Source of the DNA: an uncultured Bacteroidales bacterium
Lineage (GTDB): Bacteria; Bacteroidota; Bacteroidia; Bacteroidales; UBA932
NCBI GenBank assembly: GCA_945827785.1
Contig: CALZOR010000014.1
Span: 1 to 35,869, forward strand
Direction of reading: 5' to 3'
DNA: 35,869 bases
Below the pieces are notes generated by a model. That model was not told the DNA's origin and ran no database searches. It saw only the letters and a program-made list of their open reading frames with translations. Below, piece by piece: positions 25,335 through 32,401 of this stretch; the first letter of the stretch is position 1, and every line of letters starts with the position of its first letter. The translations under genes and the position numbers were made by a program.

Positions 25335-26304
25335 TCCCAAGAGGGACAAAAGCGGAAATCTGTACATAGATTATTTCCGCAAGGCATTTGAGGCCTCCGG
25401 GCAGTTTGAAGTGTGCAATTCATTTCCACGTTCAGAAACTCTCGGACTGCTTCTGAATCTTCGTGCCAGGGTGTTTGTGCTGCATTGGGTTGACCTTATC
25501 CCGTCAAAACCTCTGGGATTTCTTCAGGTGCTGTTCTTTAAGGCCGGTGTCCTTGCTGCCCGTTTGCGTGGAGCTGAAATAGTCTGGGTCCTTCACAACA
25601 AGAATGCCCATGACGACAAGTCGTCCCGTCCTGCCCGGCTGATGGACTGGATGGCCCGAAGGGCGGATGCTGTACTTACACATTCCGAAGAGGGCTGCAG
25701 ATTCTTCAGAACCAGGTATCCGGATTTGAAAATCCCGTGTATTTATATCCCGCACCCGGTATATGACAGCAGGATTGTGAAAGCCGGGCATGATGCTTTC
25801 GACTGGGATTACATTGTCTGGGGAACTGTCACGGCAAGAAAAAGAGTTCTTGAATTCGTTCGTTTTGTTGCATCCTGCAAGGAGCTGGAAGACAAGAAGA
25901 TACTTATATGCGGAAGATGCCGTGACACTGCTCTCGACAACAGCATCAGGCAGGCTCTCCCGTCCAATGTCGTATATGAGAACAGGTTTCTCACTGATGC
26001 TGAACTTGAAGACAGGATTTCAAGGTCAAGGACAATTCTTTTCACCTATGAACCAGGTTCCGTCCTGAGCTCTGGAGCCCTGATTTATTCCCTGAATTTC
26101 CTTCGCCCGATCATCGGTCCCCGGGTAGGGAGTTTCATGGACATGGAGGGGATTGTTTCATGCTATGACACATTTGAGGATATTCCTTCTCTTGATTGTC
26201 CGACCGGTTTCCGTGAAAATATAGAAGAATATCTGTCCACCCAGAGTTGGGAGAACTTTCCTGTCAGATTTGCCAGGGAATTCCTGAGCGGAATCAGCGA
26301 GTGA
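25306..26304 (+). CDS. GT4-like glycosyltransferase
   Basis: A 332-residue cytoplasmic or membrane-peripheral protein with a GT-B layout. The N-terminal domain opens MKIFIYPTYDP and has VFVLHWVDL and VWVLHNKNAHDD; DAVLTHSEEGCRFF is the interdomain region common to GT4 enzymes. The C-terminal half has YIVWGTVTARKRV and FLTDAELEDRISRS, then YEPGSVLSSGALIYSL, which stands where GT4 enzymes have their EX7E donor motif but without the second glutamate in the usual place. It is the last gene of the glycan operon. Its stop overlaps the convergent pseudouridine synthase gene by 11 bases. Confidence 0.8.
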   Translation: MKIFIYPTYDPKRDKSGNLYIDYFRKAFEASGQFEVCNSFPRSETLGLLLNLRARVFVLHWVDLIPSKPLGFLQVLFFKAGVLAARLRGAEIVWVLHNKNAHDDKSSRPARLMDWMARRADAVLTHSEEGCRFFRTRYPDLKIPCIYIPHPVYDSRIVKAGHDAFDWDYIVWGTVTARKRVLEFVRFVASCKELEDKKILICGRCRDTALDNSIRQALPSNVVYENRFLTDAELEDRISRSRTILFTYEPGSVLSSGALIYSLNFLRPIIGPRVGSFMDMEGIVSCYDTFEDIPSLDCPTGFRENIEEYLSTQSWENFPVRFAREFLSGISE

Positions 26305-27010
26305 AGCCTTTGGGAAGTCTGGAGGTGAAGGAGAGAGTCTTGCCGGTGTGCGGGTGGATGAAGGAGAGGGTGCGGGCATGAAGGGCAAGACGCCTGAGAG
26401 GGTTGGTACGGGCGCCGTATTTCTTGTCGCCGGCAACGGGGTGGCCAATCCACTGTGCATGAACGCGTATCTGGTTCTTGCGGCCTGTTTCGAGTTCGAA
26501 TTCCACCAGGGTATAGTCCACGCCTTCAATCCTGCATTCCTGAAGCTTGCGGCAGTGGCTTGAAGCGAACTTCCATCCATCCGCCTCAAGGTCCTCCGGC
26601 CTAAGACGGGTATCGGTACCCATGCAGCTGACAATCATGGACTTGGGATTATCCCTAAGCCAGGTCTCAATCCAGCCTTCTTCGCTCTCAATCCCGCCCT
26701 CCAGAAGGGCGACATACTTTCTTTCAAGCACAGTTTCGTTCCAGTTCTGCTGGAGCATTTCCTTTGTCCGGCTATCCTTGGCGAAAAGCAGAAGCCCCGA
26801 GGTCTCGCGGTCAAGGCGATGCACAATGAAGATTCTGCCACCGGACTGCGACCTGACATAGTCAGTCAGAATGGAATATGCGGTGGTTTCACCGTCACCT
26901 CCGGTGGACATGCTGAGCAAGCCGGCGGGCTTGTCCACAACAATGACCCACTGGTCCTCATATACAATCGGAAGTCTGTCCGATGAATGCTTTCTGAAAT
27001 TCTTCGCCAT
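26294..27010 (-). CDS. RluA-family pseudouridine synthase
   Basis: The ATG at 27010 (MAKNFRKHSS) gives 238 residues; the open frame extends to 27196 but overlaps the divergent gene. The RluA core is clear: VVDKPAGLLSM at 24-34, the catalytic block HRLDRETSGLLLFAK at 64-78 with Asp67, ERKYVALLEG, the LETGRKNQIRVHAQWIGHP block and GDKKYG. It isomerises uridine to pseudouridine in rRNA or tRNA; the target site cannot be told from the sequence. There is no S4 domain, as in the shorter RluA-type members. It is divergent from the HsdR-N gene with a 67-base shared promoter region. Confidence 0.92.
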   Translation of the reverse strand: MAKNFRKHSSDRLPIVYEDQWVIVVDKPAGLLSMSTGGDGETTAYSILTDYVRSQSGGRIFIVHRLDRETSGLLLFAKDSRTKEMLQQNWNETVLERKYVALLEGGIESEEGWIETWLRDNPKSMIVSCMGTDTRLRPEDLEADGWKFASSHCRKLQECRIEGVDYTLVEFELETGRKNQIRVHAQWIGHPVAGDKKYGARTNPLRRLALHARTLSFIHPHTGKTLSFTSRLPKGFTR

Positions 27011-27027
27011 TTCCTCAAAAATCTCCG

Positions 27028-27035
27028 CAAAGCTA
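27028..27035 (-). promoter_or_regulatory. Candidate -7 box for the pseudouridine synthase gene
   Basis: The minus strand reads TAGCTTTG (TAnnTTTG), 17 bases before the ATG at 27010. No clear -33 element. Together with the box at 27049-27056 it makes a compact divergent promoter. Confidence 0.4.
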
Positions 27036-27048
27036 ACACAAAAATCAG

Positions 27049-27056
27049 TATCTTTG
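27049..27056 (+). promoter_or_regulatory. Candidate -7 box for the HsdR-N / cca / xer / hpf operon
   Basis: TATCTTTG fits TAnnTTTG and lies 21 bases before the ATG at 27078. No TTTG is present at the -33 position. It is the only plausible promoter I see for the four-gene operon. Confidence 0.5.
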
Positions 27057-27077
27057 CGTTTTTGCACCATATAACTT

Positions 27078-27500
27078 ATGCAAGATACGATATTCGATCC
27101 GCTACGCAAGAAAGAGGTTGCGCTGACGCCGGAAGAAAGAGTGCGCCAGTGGTTCATCGGCGTGATGTCAGGTGTGATGGGAGTACCCCGGCACATGATG
27201 ATGAGCGAGGCATCCTTCCGCTATGGAGGAAAGAAATACCGTGCGGACATCGTGGTCTGGAACAGGGACGCCTCACCCCTTGCAGTCGTGGAATGCAAAA
27301 GACCTGACATAAGTCTTGACCGACCTGTCCTGGAGCAGGCACTGCGATATAATATAGTTCTGAACGTATCCTATATAATAATCACGAATGGACTCAAAAC
27401 CTATGCTTTTCACAGGACCGAAACAGGCTTTGAGATGATGCAGAACCTTCCCTTGTGGGAAAACATGGCCGGAAACGGCCCGGATGAACCTTCCAAATAA
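27078..27500 (+). CDS. Stand-alone HsdR N-terminal domain (PD-(D/E)XK nuclease fold)
   Basis: A 140-residue protein with the type I restriction enzyme R N-terminal fold. The core reads KKYRADIVVWN with Asp57, then LAVVECKRP with Glu72 and Lys74, followed by QALRYNIVLNVSYIIITNG, which is the HSDR_N_2 pattern. All three nuclease residues are present. No HsdM, HsdS or helicase motor is nearby, so this is not a restriction system. In Bacteroidota such single-domain proteins are often found with housekeeping genes, and their job is not known. It begins an operon with cca, a Xer recombinase and hpf, which hints at DNA or RNA maintenance. Confidence 0.85.
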   Translation: MQDTIFDPLRKKEVALTPEERVRQWFIGVMSGVMGVPRHMMMSEASFRYGGKKYRADIVVWNRDASPLAVVECKRPDISLDRPVLEQALRYNIVLNVSYIIITNGLKTYAFHRTETGFEMMQNLPLWENMAGNGPDEPSK

Positions 27501-27506
27501 GAAACT

Positions 27507-29024
27507 ATGTCACAGATAATCAACAACGGATTTCTTGATCACAAAATATTTCAGATAGTCTCGGAAACTGCTGCACAAATGGGTGTAAGGGCCTTTGTTA
27601 TAGGAGGTTATGTCAGAGACTGCTTTCTTGGCCGCCCGAGCAAGGACATCGACATCGTCGTTGAAGGCAGCGGAACTGCCCTTGCGGAAGCCGTGGGAGA
27701 AAAAGTCCGCAGCCATGTGTCAGTATTCAAGAATTTCGGCACTGCCATGCTCAAATTCCAGGGCATAGAAATCGAGTTTGTCGGAGCGAGAAAGGAGTCG
27801 TACCGGAGAGATTCACGCAAGCCGATTGTGGAAGACGGAACCCTTGAGGACGACCAGCTCAGAAGGGATTTCACCATCAATGCCATGGCCTTCAGCCTTC
27901 AGAAGGAGGATTTCGGAGCCCTGGTGGACCCGTTCGGAGGCATACGCGACCTTGCAGCCGGGATTATCCGGACACCTCTGGACCCTGACACGACATATAG
28001 CGACGACCCTCTGCGCATGGTCAGGGCAATCCGCTTTGCAACCAAGCTTACGACTGATAATCAGACATTTACCATTGTTCCCGAATCTCTGGAATCAATT
28101 CGCCGGAACCGCGAAAGAATGGAGATACTTTCCAAGGAAAGAATCGTGGAAGAGCTGAACAAGATTCTTGTGACAGACAAGCCTTCCATCGGATTCCGCC
28201 TTCTTGACCAGACCGGGCTTCTGGACTATGTCCTGCCGCAGCTTGAAAAACTAAAAGGAGTGGAGACCGTAGAAGGGAAGGGGCATAAGGAGAACTTTTC
28301 CCACACGCTTGAGGTCCTCGACAATGTTGCATCTGCCGAGAAAAAAGCGATAGCGGAAGGCCTTCTGAAGGATAGTGTTTTTGAAGATGGGGTTGAGACT
28401 GAGAAGATACGTACGGAGCCGAATGTCTGGCTAAGGTGGGCGGCCCTGCTGCATGATATTGCAAAGCCTGCGACAAAGAAATATGATCCGGTGCTCGGGT
28501 GGACTTTCCATGGCCATGAAGTTGTCGGTGCCCGCTGGATTCCGAAGATTTTCCAGAGCCTGAAAATGCCTCTGAACGAGAAAATGAAATATGTCCAGAA
28601 ACTTGTCGGTCTACATCTTCGTCCCATCGCCCTTGTAACTGATGAAGTTACGGATTCTGCCGTGCGCCGTCTGCTTTTCGATGCCGGCAATGACATTGAT
28701 GACCTGATGCTTCTGTGCAGCGCGGACATCACCTCGAAGAATCCGCGCAAGGTAGCCCGCCTGAAAGCAAATTTCGATCTGGTAAAGACAAAACTCGTTG
28801 AGGTAGAGGCCAAGGATGCAATCCGCAACTTCAAGAATCCGATTACAGGTGACTATGTGATGACTCTGTTCGGAATCGAACCATGCAATACTATCGGAGT
28901 ACTCAAGGAGGCCGTCAAGAATGCAATACTCGACGGCGAAATAGAGAACAGTTTCGAAGCGGCAGACAAATATATGAGGCAGATGGCCTCCGGAATGGGA
29001 CTTACCCCGGTTGTAAAGGAATGA
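27507..29024 (+). CDS. cca: CCA tRNA nucleotidyltransferase / poly(A) polymerase family, with HD domain
   Basis: A 505-residue protein. The class II nucleotidyltransferase head has GGYVRD at 33-38 and the catalytic aspartates in DIDIVVEG (Asp47, Asp49). RRDFTINAMAFS at 119-130 and DDPLRMVRAIRFATKL at 166-181 are the neck motifs. An HD domain follows, with HTLEVLDNVA near 266-275 and LLHDIAKP at 314-321. It adds or repairs the CCA end of tRNAs; the HD domain is a phosphohydrolase in related proteins. It lies six bases after the HsdR-N gene and its stop overlaps the next start as ATGA. Confidence 0.93.
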   Translation: MSQIINNGFLDHKIFQIVSETAAQMGVRAFVIGGYVRDCFLGRPSKDIDIVVEGSGTALAEAVGEKVRSHVSVFKNFGTAMLKFQGIEIEFVGARKESYRRDSRKPIVEDGTLEDDQLRRDFTINAMAFSLQKEDFGALVDPFGGIRDLAAGIIRTPLDPDTTYSDDPLRMVRAIRFATKLTTDNQTFTIVPESLESIRRNRERMEILSKERIVEELNKILVTDKPSIGFRLLDQTGLLDYVLPQLEKLKGVETVEGKGHKENFSHTLEVLDNVASAEKKAIAEGLLKDSVFEDGVETEKIRTEPNVWLRWAALLHDIAKPATKKYDPVLGWTFHGHEVVGARWIPKIFQSLKMPLNEKMKYVQKLVGLHLRPIALVTDEVTDSAVRRLLFDAGNDIDDLMLLCSADITSKNPRKVARLKANFDLVKTKLVEVEAKDAIRNFKNPITGDYVMTLFGIEPCNTIGVLKEAVKNAILDGEIENSFEAADKYMRQMASGMGLTPVVKE

Positions 29025-30040
29025 TGGGACTCATTGACAGATATATCGACTATGTGGAGAATGTCAGACGGTATTCTCCCCGTACGGTTGCCATATATTC
29101 AGAGGTCCTTGCCGATTATGCGAATATGATTGCGGCTGATAGCGAAAAAGATGGCACGGACGGCTTGCAGTCCGTCTCGGACGAAGAACTTGTTTCAAGC
29201 CTTAATCCTTCTGAATTAAGAAGTTATCAAGTGCATCTTCTGGATTCAAAAGGACTTTCGCCAAAGACTGTTAACCTTCATATATCTGTTATGAGCGGCT
29301 TTTGTCAGTGGCTTCTCAAAGCCGGATTGCTGAATTCCAATCCGGTGAAACTGATTCCCCGGCCAAAGATTGCAAAACGACTTCCCGTATTCTATAAAAA
29401 GGACTCGATTCAGCACTATTTCGACTCCACTGCCGTCTGGACCTCGCAGGAGATGCTTGATGCCTTCGTGCAATGTCCCGACACCAATAATGGAAAGGAA
29501 TTATATACCCACAGGCTTGACAGACTTATAATTTCCATGCTATTCGGGCTTGGAATCCGCCGTGCTGAGCTGATATCGATGAATATCGGAGACGTGGATT
29601 TTAGCAGAAAAGTTGCAAAAGTGCATGGAAAAGGTGATAAAATGAGAGAAATTCCTCTTATTGTTTCACTTTGTGAAGAAATATTGCTATATTTGAAAGC
29701 AGTTGAGCGGATGATGGGAGGGCAGAGATCTTTGAATGAACCGCTGCTTGTCACTTACACGGGAAAACGTCTGTATCCTGTATATGTGGACAAGGCCGTG
29801 AAGTCGCAGCTGGAGGGTGCTGAAGGTGTTACGGGACGAAAATCCCCGCACGTGCTGAGGCATTCGCTTGCAACCGAACTTCTGGATGAAGGCGCAGACC
29901 TGAACTCGATCAAGGAGCTTCTCGGTCACGCGTCCCTGGCGGCAACTCAGGTCTATACCCACAACACAATCGCAAAACTCAAGACTATATATCAATCCGC
30001 CCATCCAAGGGCAAAAAACGGAGGTAAACATGGAGATTAG
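29021..30040 (+). CDS. Tyrosine recombinase, XerC/XerD-like
   Basis: The start is the ATG at 29021 (MMGLIDRYIDYVENVRRYS), overlapping the cca stop; AAAGGA lies just before it. The 339-residue protein has the core-binding SAM-like domain (SPRTVAIYSEVL, SPKTVNLHISVMSGF) and the full catalytic set: Arg180 (FGLGIRRAEL), Lys204 (VHGKGDKMREIP), His277 and Arg280 (HVLRHSLAT), His303 (LLGHA) and Tyr312 (TQVYTH). Xer recombinases resolve chromosome dimers at dif. The setting between cca and hpf, and the lack of any mobile-element genes or flanking repeats, support a chromosomal Xer enzyme rather than an integrase. XerC versus XerD cannot be told. Confidence 0.88.
   Translation: MMGLIDRYIDYVENVRRYSPRTVAIYSEVLADYANMIAADSEKDGTDGLQSVSDEELVSSLNPSELRSYQVHLLDSKGLSPKTVNLHISVMSGFCQWLLKAGLLNSNPVKLIPRPKIAKRLPVFYKKDSIQHYFDSTAVWTSQEMLDAFVQCPDTNNGKELYTHRLDRLIISMLFGLGIRRAELISMNIGDVDFSRKVAKVHGKGDKMREIPLIVSLCEEILLYLKAVERMMGGQRSLNEPLLVTYTGKRLYPVYVDKAVKSQLEGAEGVTGRKSPHVLRHSLATELLDEGADLNSIKELLGHASLAATQVYTHNTIAKLKTIYQSAHPRAKNGGKHGD
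30020..30025 (+). promoter_or_regulatory. Shine-Dalgarno site for hpf inside xer
   Basis: GGAGGT ends four bases before the hpf ATG at 30030 and lies in the last codons of the recombinase gene. It supports the overlapping start of hpf and may allow higher translation of hpf than of xer. Confidence 0.65.
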
Positions 30041-30317
30041 AGTACAATCCATCAAGTTCGATGCAGATCAGAAGCTTTTGGACTTTGTAGAGAAGAAGCT
30101 GGCAAGGCTCGAGAAGTTCTACGATGAGATTACAGGAGTGGATGTGGCACTTTCATTGCTTCCTGACCATAACAACAAGAACGTAAAAGTTCAGGTAAAC
30201 ATCCCTGGCAATACGATTGTGGTCGAGAAGAATGCAAAGACCTTCGAAGATGCAGTCGTCGACTGTGCAGACATTCTTAAAGACAAACTCGTGAGAGTCA
30301 AGGAAAAAAGAGCATAA
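30030..30317 (+). CDS. hpf: Ribosome hibernation-promoting factor, short form
   Basis: A 95-residue HPF/RaiA/YfiA family protein. It opens MEIRVQSIKFDADQKL and has FVEKKLARLEKFYDEITGVDV, a central NKNVKVQVNIPGNT strand pair, and a basic C-terminus (LVRVKEKRA). It lacks the long C-terminal dimerisation domain, so it is the short type. The protein binds the small-subunit decoding region and keeps ribosomes inactive in stationary phase. It overlaps the recombinase gene by 11 bases, has its own good ribosome site, and is followed by a terminator. Confidence 0.9.
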   Translation: MEIRVQSIKFDADQKLLDFVEKKLARLEKFYDEITGVDVALSLLPDHNNKNVKVQVNIPGNTIVVEKNAKTFEDAVVDCADILKDKLVRVKEKRA

Positions 30318-30336
30318 ATACATTGATGCACGTTGC

Positions 30337-30365
30337 TGGCGGCCTGTTCGGCCGCCATTTTTTTT
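30337..30365 (+). terminator. Rho-independent terminator after hpf
   Basis: GGCGGCC at 30338-30344 pairs with GGCCGCC at 30350-30356 around a TGTTC loop; T and A at 30337 and 30357 extend the stem. Eight T follow at 30358-30365. It closes the HsdR-N to hpf operon. The T run merges with the -33 element of the next promoter. Confidence 0.93.
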
Positions 30366-30393
30366 GGCTTGGGCCGAAAATTTTTTATCTTTG
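30363..30393 (+). promoter_or_regulatory. Bacteroidetes promoter of the holA operon
   Basis: TTTG at 30363-30366, a 19-base spacer, then TATCTTTG at 30386-30393 (TAnnTTTG). This is the only site in the window where both boxes fit the Bacteroidetes sigma-factor consensus at the right spacing. The start codon of holA is at 30421, so the leader is about 23 bases. Confidence 0.7.
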
Positions 30394-30420
30394 TAGGTTT
30401 CGTAACTTTAGCGGATTGAC

Positions 30421-31464
30421 ATGGCGAAAGGAAGTATAGACATAGATTCTCAATGCCGGGAAATACTGGCACAAGTCAGAGCGGGCCAATTCAAGCCCGT
30501 GTACCTGCTGATGGGGGAGGAACCATACTACGTTGATATGGTATGCGGGGCAATCATTGACAATTGTCTGGATGAGAGTGAGAGGGATTTCAATCAGACG
30601 ATATGCTATGGAGCAGATGTGAATGCCGATGCAGTCATCACGGCTGCAAGGCGTTATCCCATGTTTGCGGAACGTCAGCTGGTTGTCGTAAAGGAGGCCC
30701 AGATGATGAAGTCGCTTGAAGAGTTGTCGGTCTATTGTTCAAAACCGCTTGAGTCAACCGTCCTGGTGATTGCCATGCACGGGGCTTCTGCAGACAAACG
30801 CAAGGCTCTTTACAAAACGGTTTCGAAAATAGGCGTGGTGGTTGATTCGCCAAAACTCCGTGACTATGAAATGCCGAGATGGATAGATCGTTTCTTCTCC
30901 GGAAAGGGCATGAAAATCAATCCGGATGCGGCTGCCCTGCTTGCTGAGTCTGCCGGAACTGACCTTGCCAAGATTTCAATCGAGACTGAAAAGATGCTGA
31001 AGAATCTGCCGGAAGGAACGACGACCGTAACTGTTTCAGACATAGAGCAGAACGTCGGCATAAGCCGTGAATTCAGCATATTCGAGCTTACGAAGGAGCT
31101 GTCGGCAAAAAATACGGCAAAGGCCTTGAGAATCGCGTCATACATAGGTTCATCGGCAAAATTTGCGATGCCAATGGCTGTGAGCGCACTTTATACTCAT
31201 TTCTATCGTATTCTGAAATATGCAGCCCTGCTTTCCACAGAGCCTCGCCCTTCAAATGAGCAGAAATCAAGGGTACTCTCCGGGGTGAACCCGTATTTCT
31301 ACAGCGAATACGACACGGCAGTCAGAAATTATCCGCTGCGAAAATGCATGAGCATAATATCCCTTCTGAAAGACTATGATTTCAAGGGGAAGGGAGGCAA
31401 CACCGGTGAAGCGACACCAGCTGAACTTATGGTGGAACTCACTGCAAAGATATTGTATATGTAA
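30421..31464 (+). CDS. holA: DNA polymerase III delta subunit
   Basis: A 347-residue protein with the delta-subunit pattern: KPVYLLMGEEPYYVDMVCGAI near the start, DVNADAVITAARRYPMFAERQLVVVKEAQ, and TVLVIAMHGASADKRKALYK. These are followed by the lid and collar helices (ESAGTDLAKISIETEKML, ISREFSIFELTKELSA). The intact Walker site is absent, as expected for delta. It opens the beta clamp as part of the clamp loader. First gene of an operon that continues with an ABC exporter; a promoter lies directly upstream. Confidence 0.93.
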   Translation: MAKGSIDIDSQCREILAQVRAGQFKPVYLLMGEEPYYVDMVCGAIIDNCLDESERDFNQTICYGADVNADAVITAARRYPMFAERQLVVVKEAQMMKSLEELSVYCSKPLESTVLVIAMHGASADKRKALYKTVSKIGVVVDSPKLRDYEMPRWIDRFFSGKGMKINPDAAALLAESAGTDLAKISIETEKMLKNLPEGTTTVTVSDIEQNVGISREFSIFELTKELSAKNTAKALRIASYIGSSAKFAMPMAVSALYTHFYRILKYAALLSTEPRPSNEQKSRVLSGVNPYFYSEYDTAVRNYPLRKCMSIISLLKDYDFKGKGGNTGEATPAELMVELTAKILYM

Positions 31465-31483
31465 ATTATTTATCATCAATATT

Positions 31484-32398
31484 ATGGGAATTATTCAATG
31501 TACCAATGTGTCAAAGAGCTTTGGAGAAAAAGTGGCTCTTGACAATGTGTCGGTGGACATTCCGGAGGGCAAGATCTTCGGACTGCTTGGCCCTAACGGA
31601 GCCGGCAAGACGACGCTTATCAGAATCATCAACAGGATAACGATACCCAATTCAGGAAGCATCTTGTTCAAGGGAAAACCAATAACCCAGGACGATGTCG
31701 AGAAAATCGGATATCTCCCTGAGGAGAGGGGACTGTACCGCAAGATGAAAGTCGGTGAGCAGGCCATGTATTTTGCTCAGCTCAAGGGCATGAGCCAGAG
31801 AGAGGCTATGGTAGAGCTCAAGAAATGGTTTGTTAAGTTCGGCATCGAAAGCTGGTGGAACAAAAAGGTTGAGGAGCTTTCCAAGGGTATGGCCCAGAAG
31901 GTCCAGTTCATCACTACGGTGGTGCACAAGCCTTCACTTCTCATTCTTGATGAGCCGTTCTCCGGTTTTGACCCTGTCAATGCACAGATAATCAGGGAAG
32001 AAATCCTCCGTCTGAGGGATGAAGGAGCTACAATCATCCTTTCCACCCACAATATGGAATCGGTTGAGGAACTATGTGACAACATTGCCCTGATCAACAA
32101 ATCCCATGTCGTCATTACCGGCGGTGTCAATGAAATCAGGCACAAATACGGCAATAACAATGTGGAATTGATATATACCTCACAGGAGGCACTTCCTGCA
32201 GAGGAAGGCCTCTATTCAATCCTGTCCGATGAGGATGACATGGGAAGACATACCTGTGTCCTTTCCATTGCCGAAGGCAGGAATACCAATGAAGTTCTTG
32301 CCGGGCTTCTCAATAAGGACATCAGCATCAATTCATTCAAGGAACTCGTTCCGAGAATGAATGATATTTTCATCAAACTTGTAACAGAGGAGAAATAA
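31484..32398 (+). CDS. ABC transporter ATP-binding protein, NatA-like
   Basis: The ATG at 31484 gives 304 residues; an open extension to 31376 lies inside holA. It has Walker A GPNGAGKTT at 36-44, signature LSKGMAQK at 132-139, Walker B LLILDEP at 152-158, and an H loop (LSTHNMESVEEL). The signature variant and the longer C-terminal tail (about 225-304) fit the NatA/YhaQ branch that pairs with ABC-2 type permeases. It powers the membrane partner encoded four bases downstream. Substrate unknown; NatAB homologues export sodium or are of unassigned function. Confidence 0.9.
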   Translation: MGIIQCTNVSKSFGEKVALDNVSVDIPEGKIFGLLGPNGAGKTTLIRIINRITIPNSGSILFKGKPITQDDVEKIGYLPEERGLYRKMKVGEQAMYFAQLKGMSQREAMVELKKWFVKFGIESWWNKKVEELSKGMAQKVQFITTVVHKPSLLILDEPFSGFDPVNAQIIREEILRLRDEGATIILSTHNMESVEELCDNIALINKSHVVITGGVNEIRHKYGNNNVELIYTSQEALPAEEGLYSILSDEDDMGRHTCVLSIAEGRNTNEVLAGLLNKDISINSFKELVPRMNDIFIKLVTEEK

Positions 32399-32401
32399 GC
32401 C

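Noticed and set aside
27078..27500. Part of a type I restriction-modification system
   Set aside because: Only the N-terminal nuclease-fold domain is present; no motor, methylase or specificity gene is nearby.
29021..30040. The tyrosine recombinase as integrase of a mobile element
   Set aside because: It sits in an overlapping operon with cca and hpf, and no flanking tRNA, att repeats or mobility genes are present. A chromosomal Xer role is simpler.
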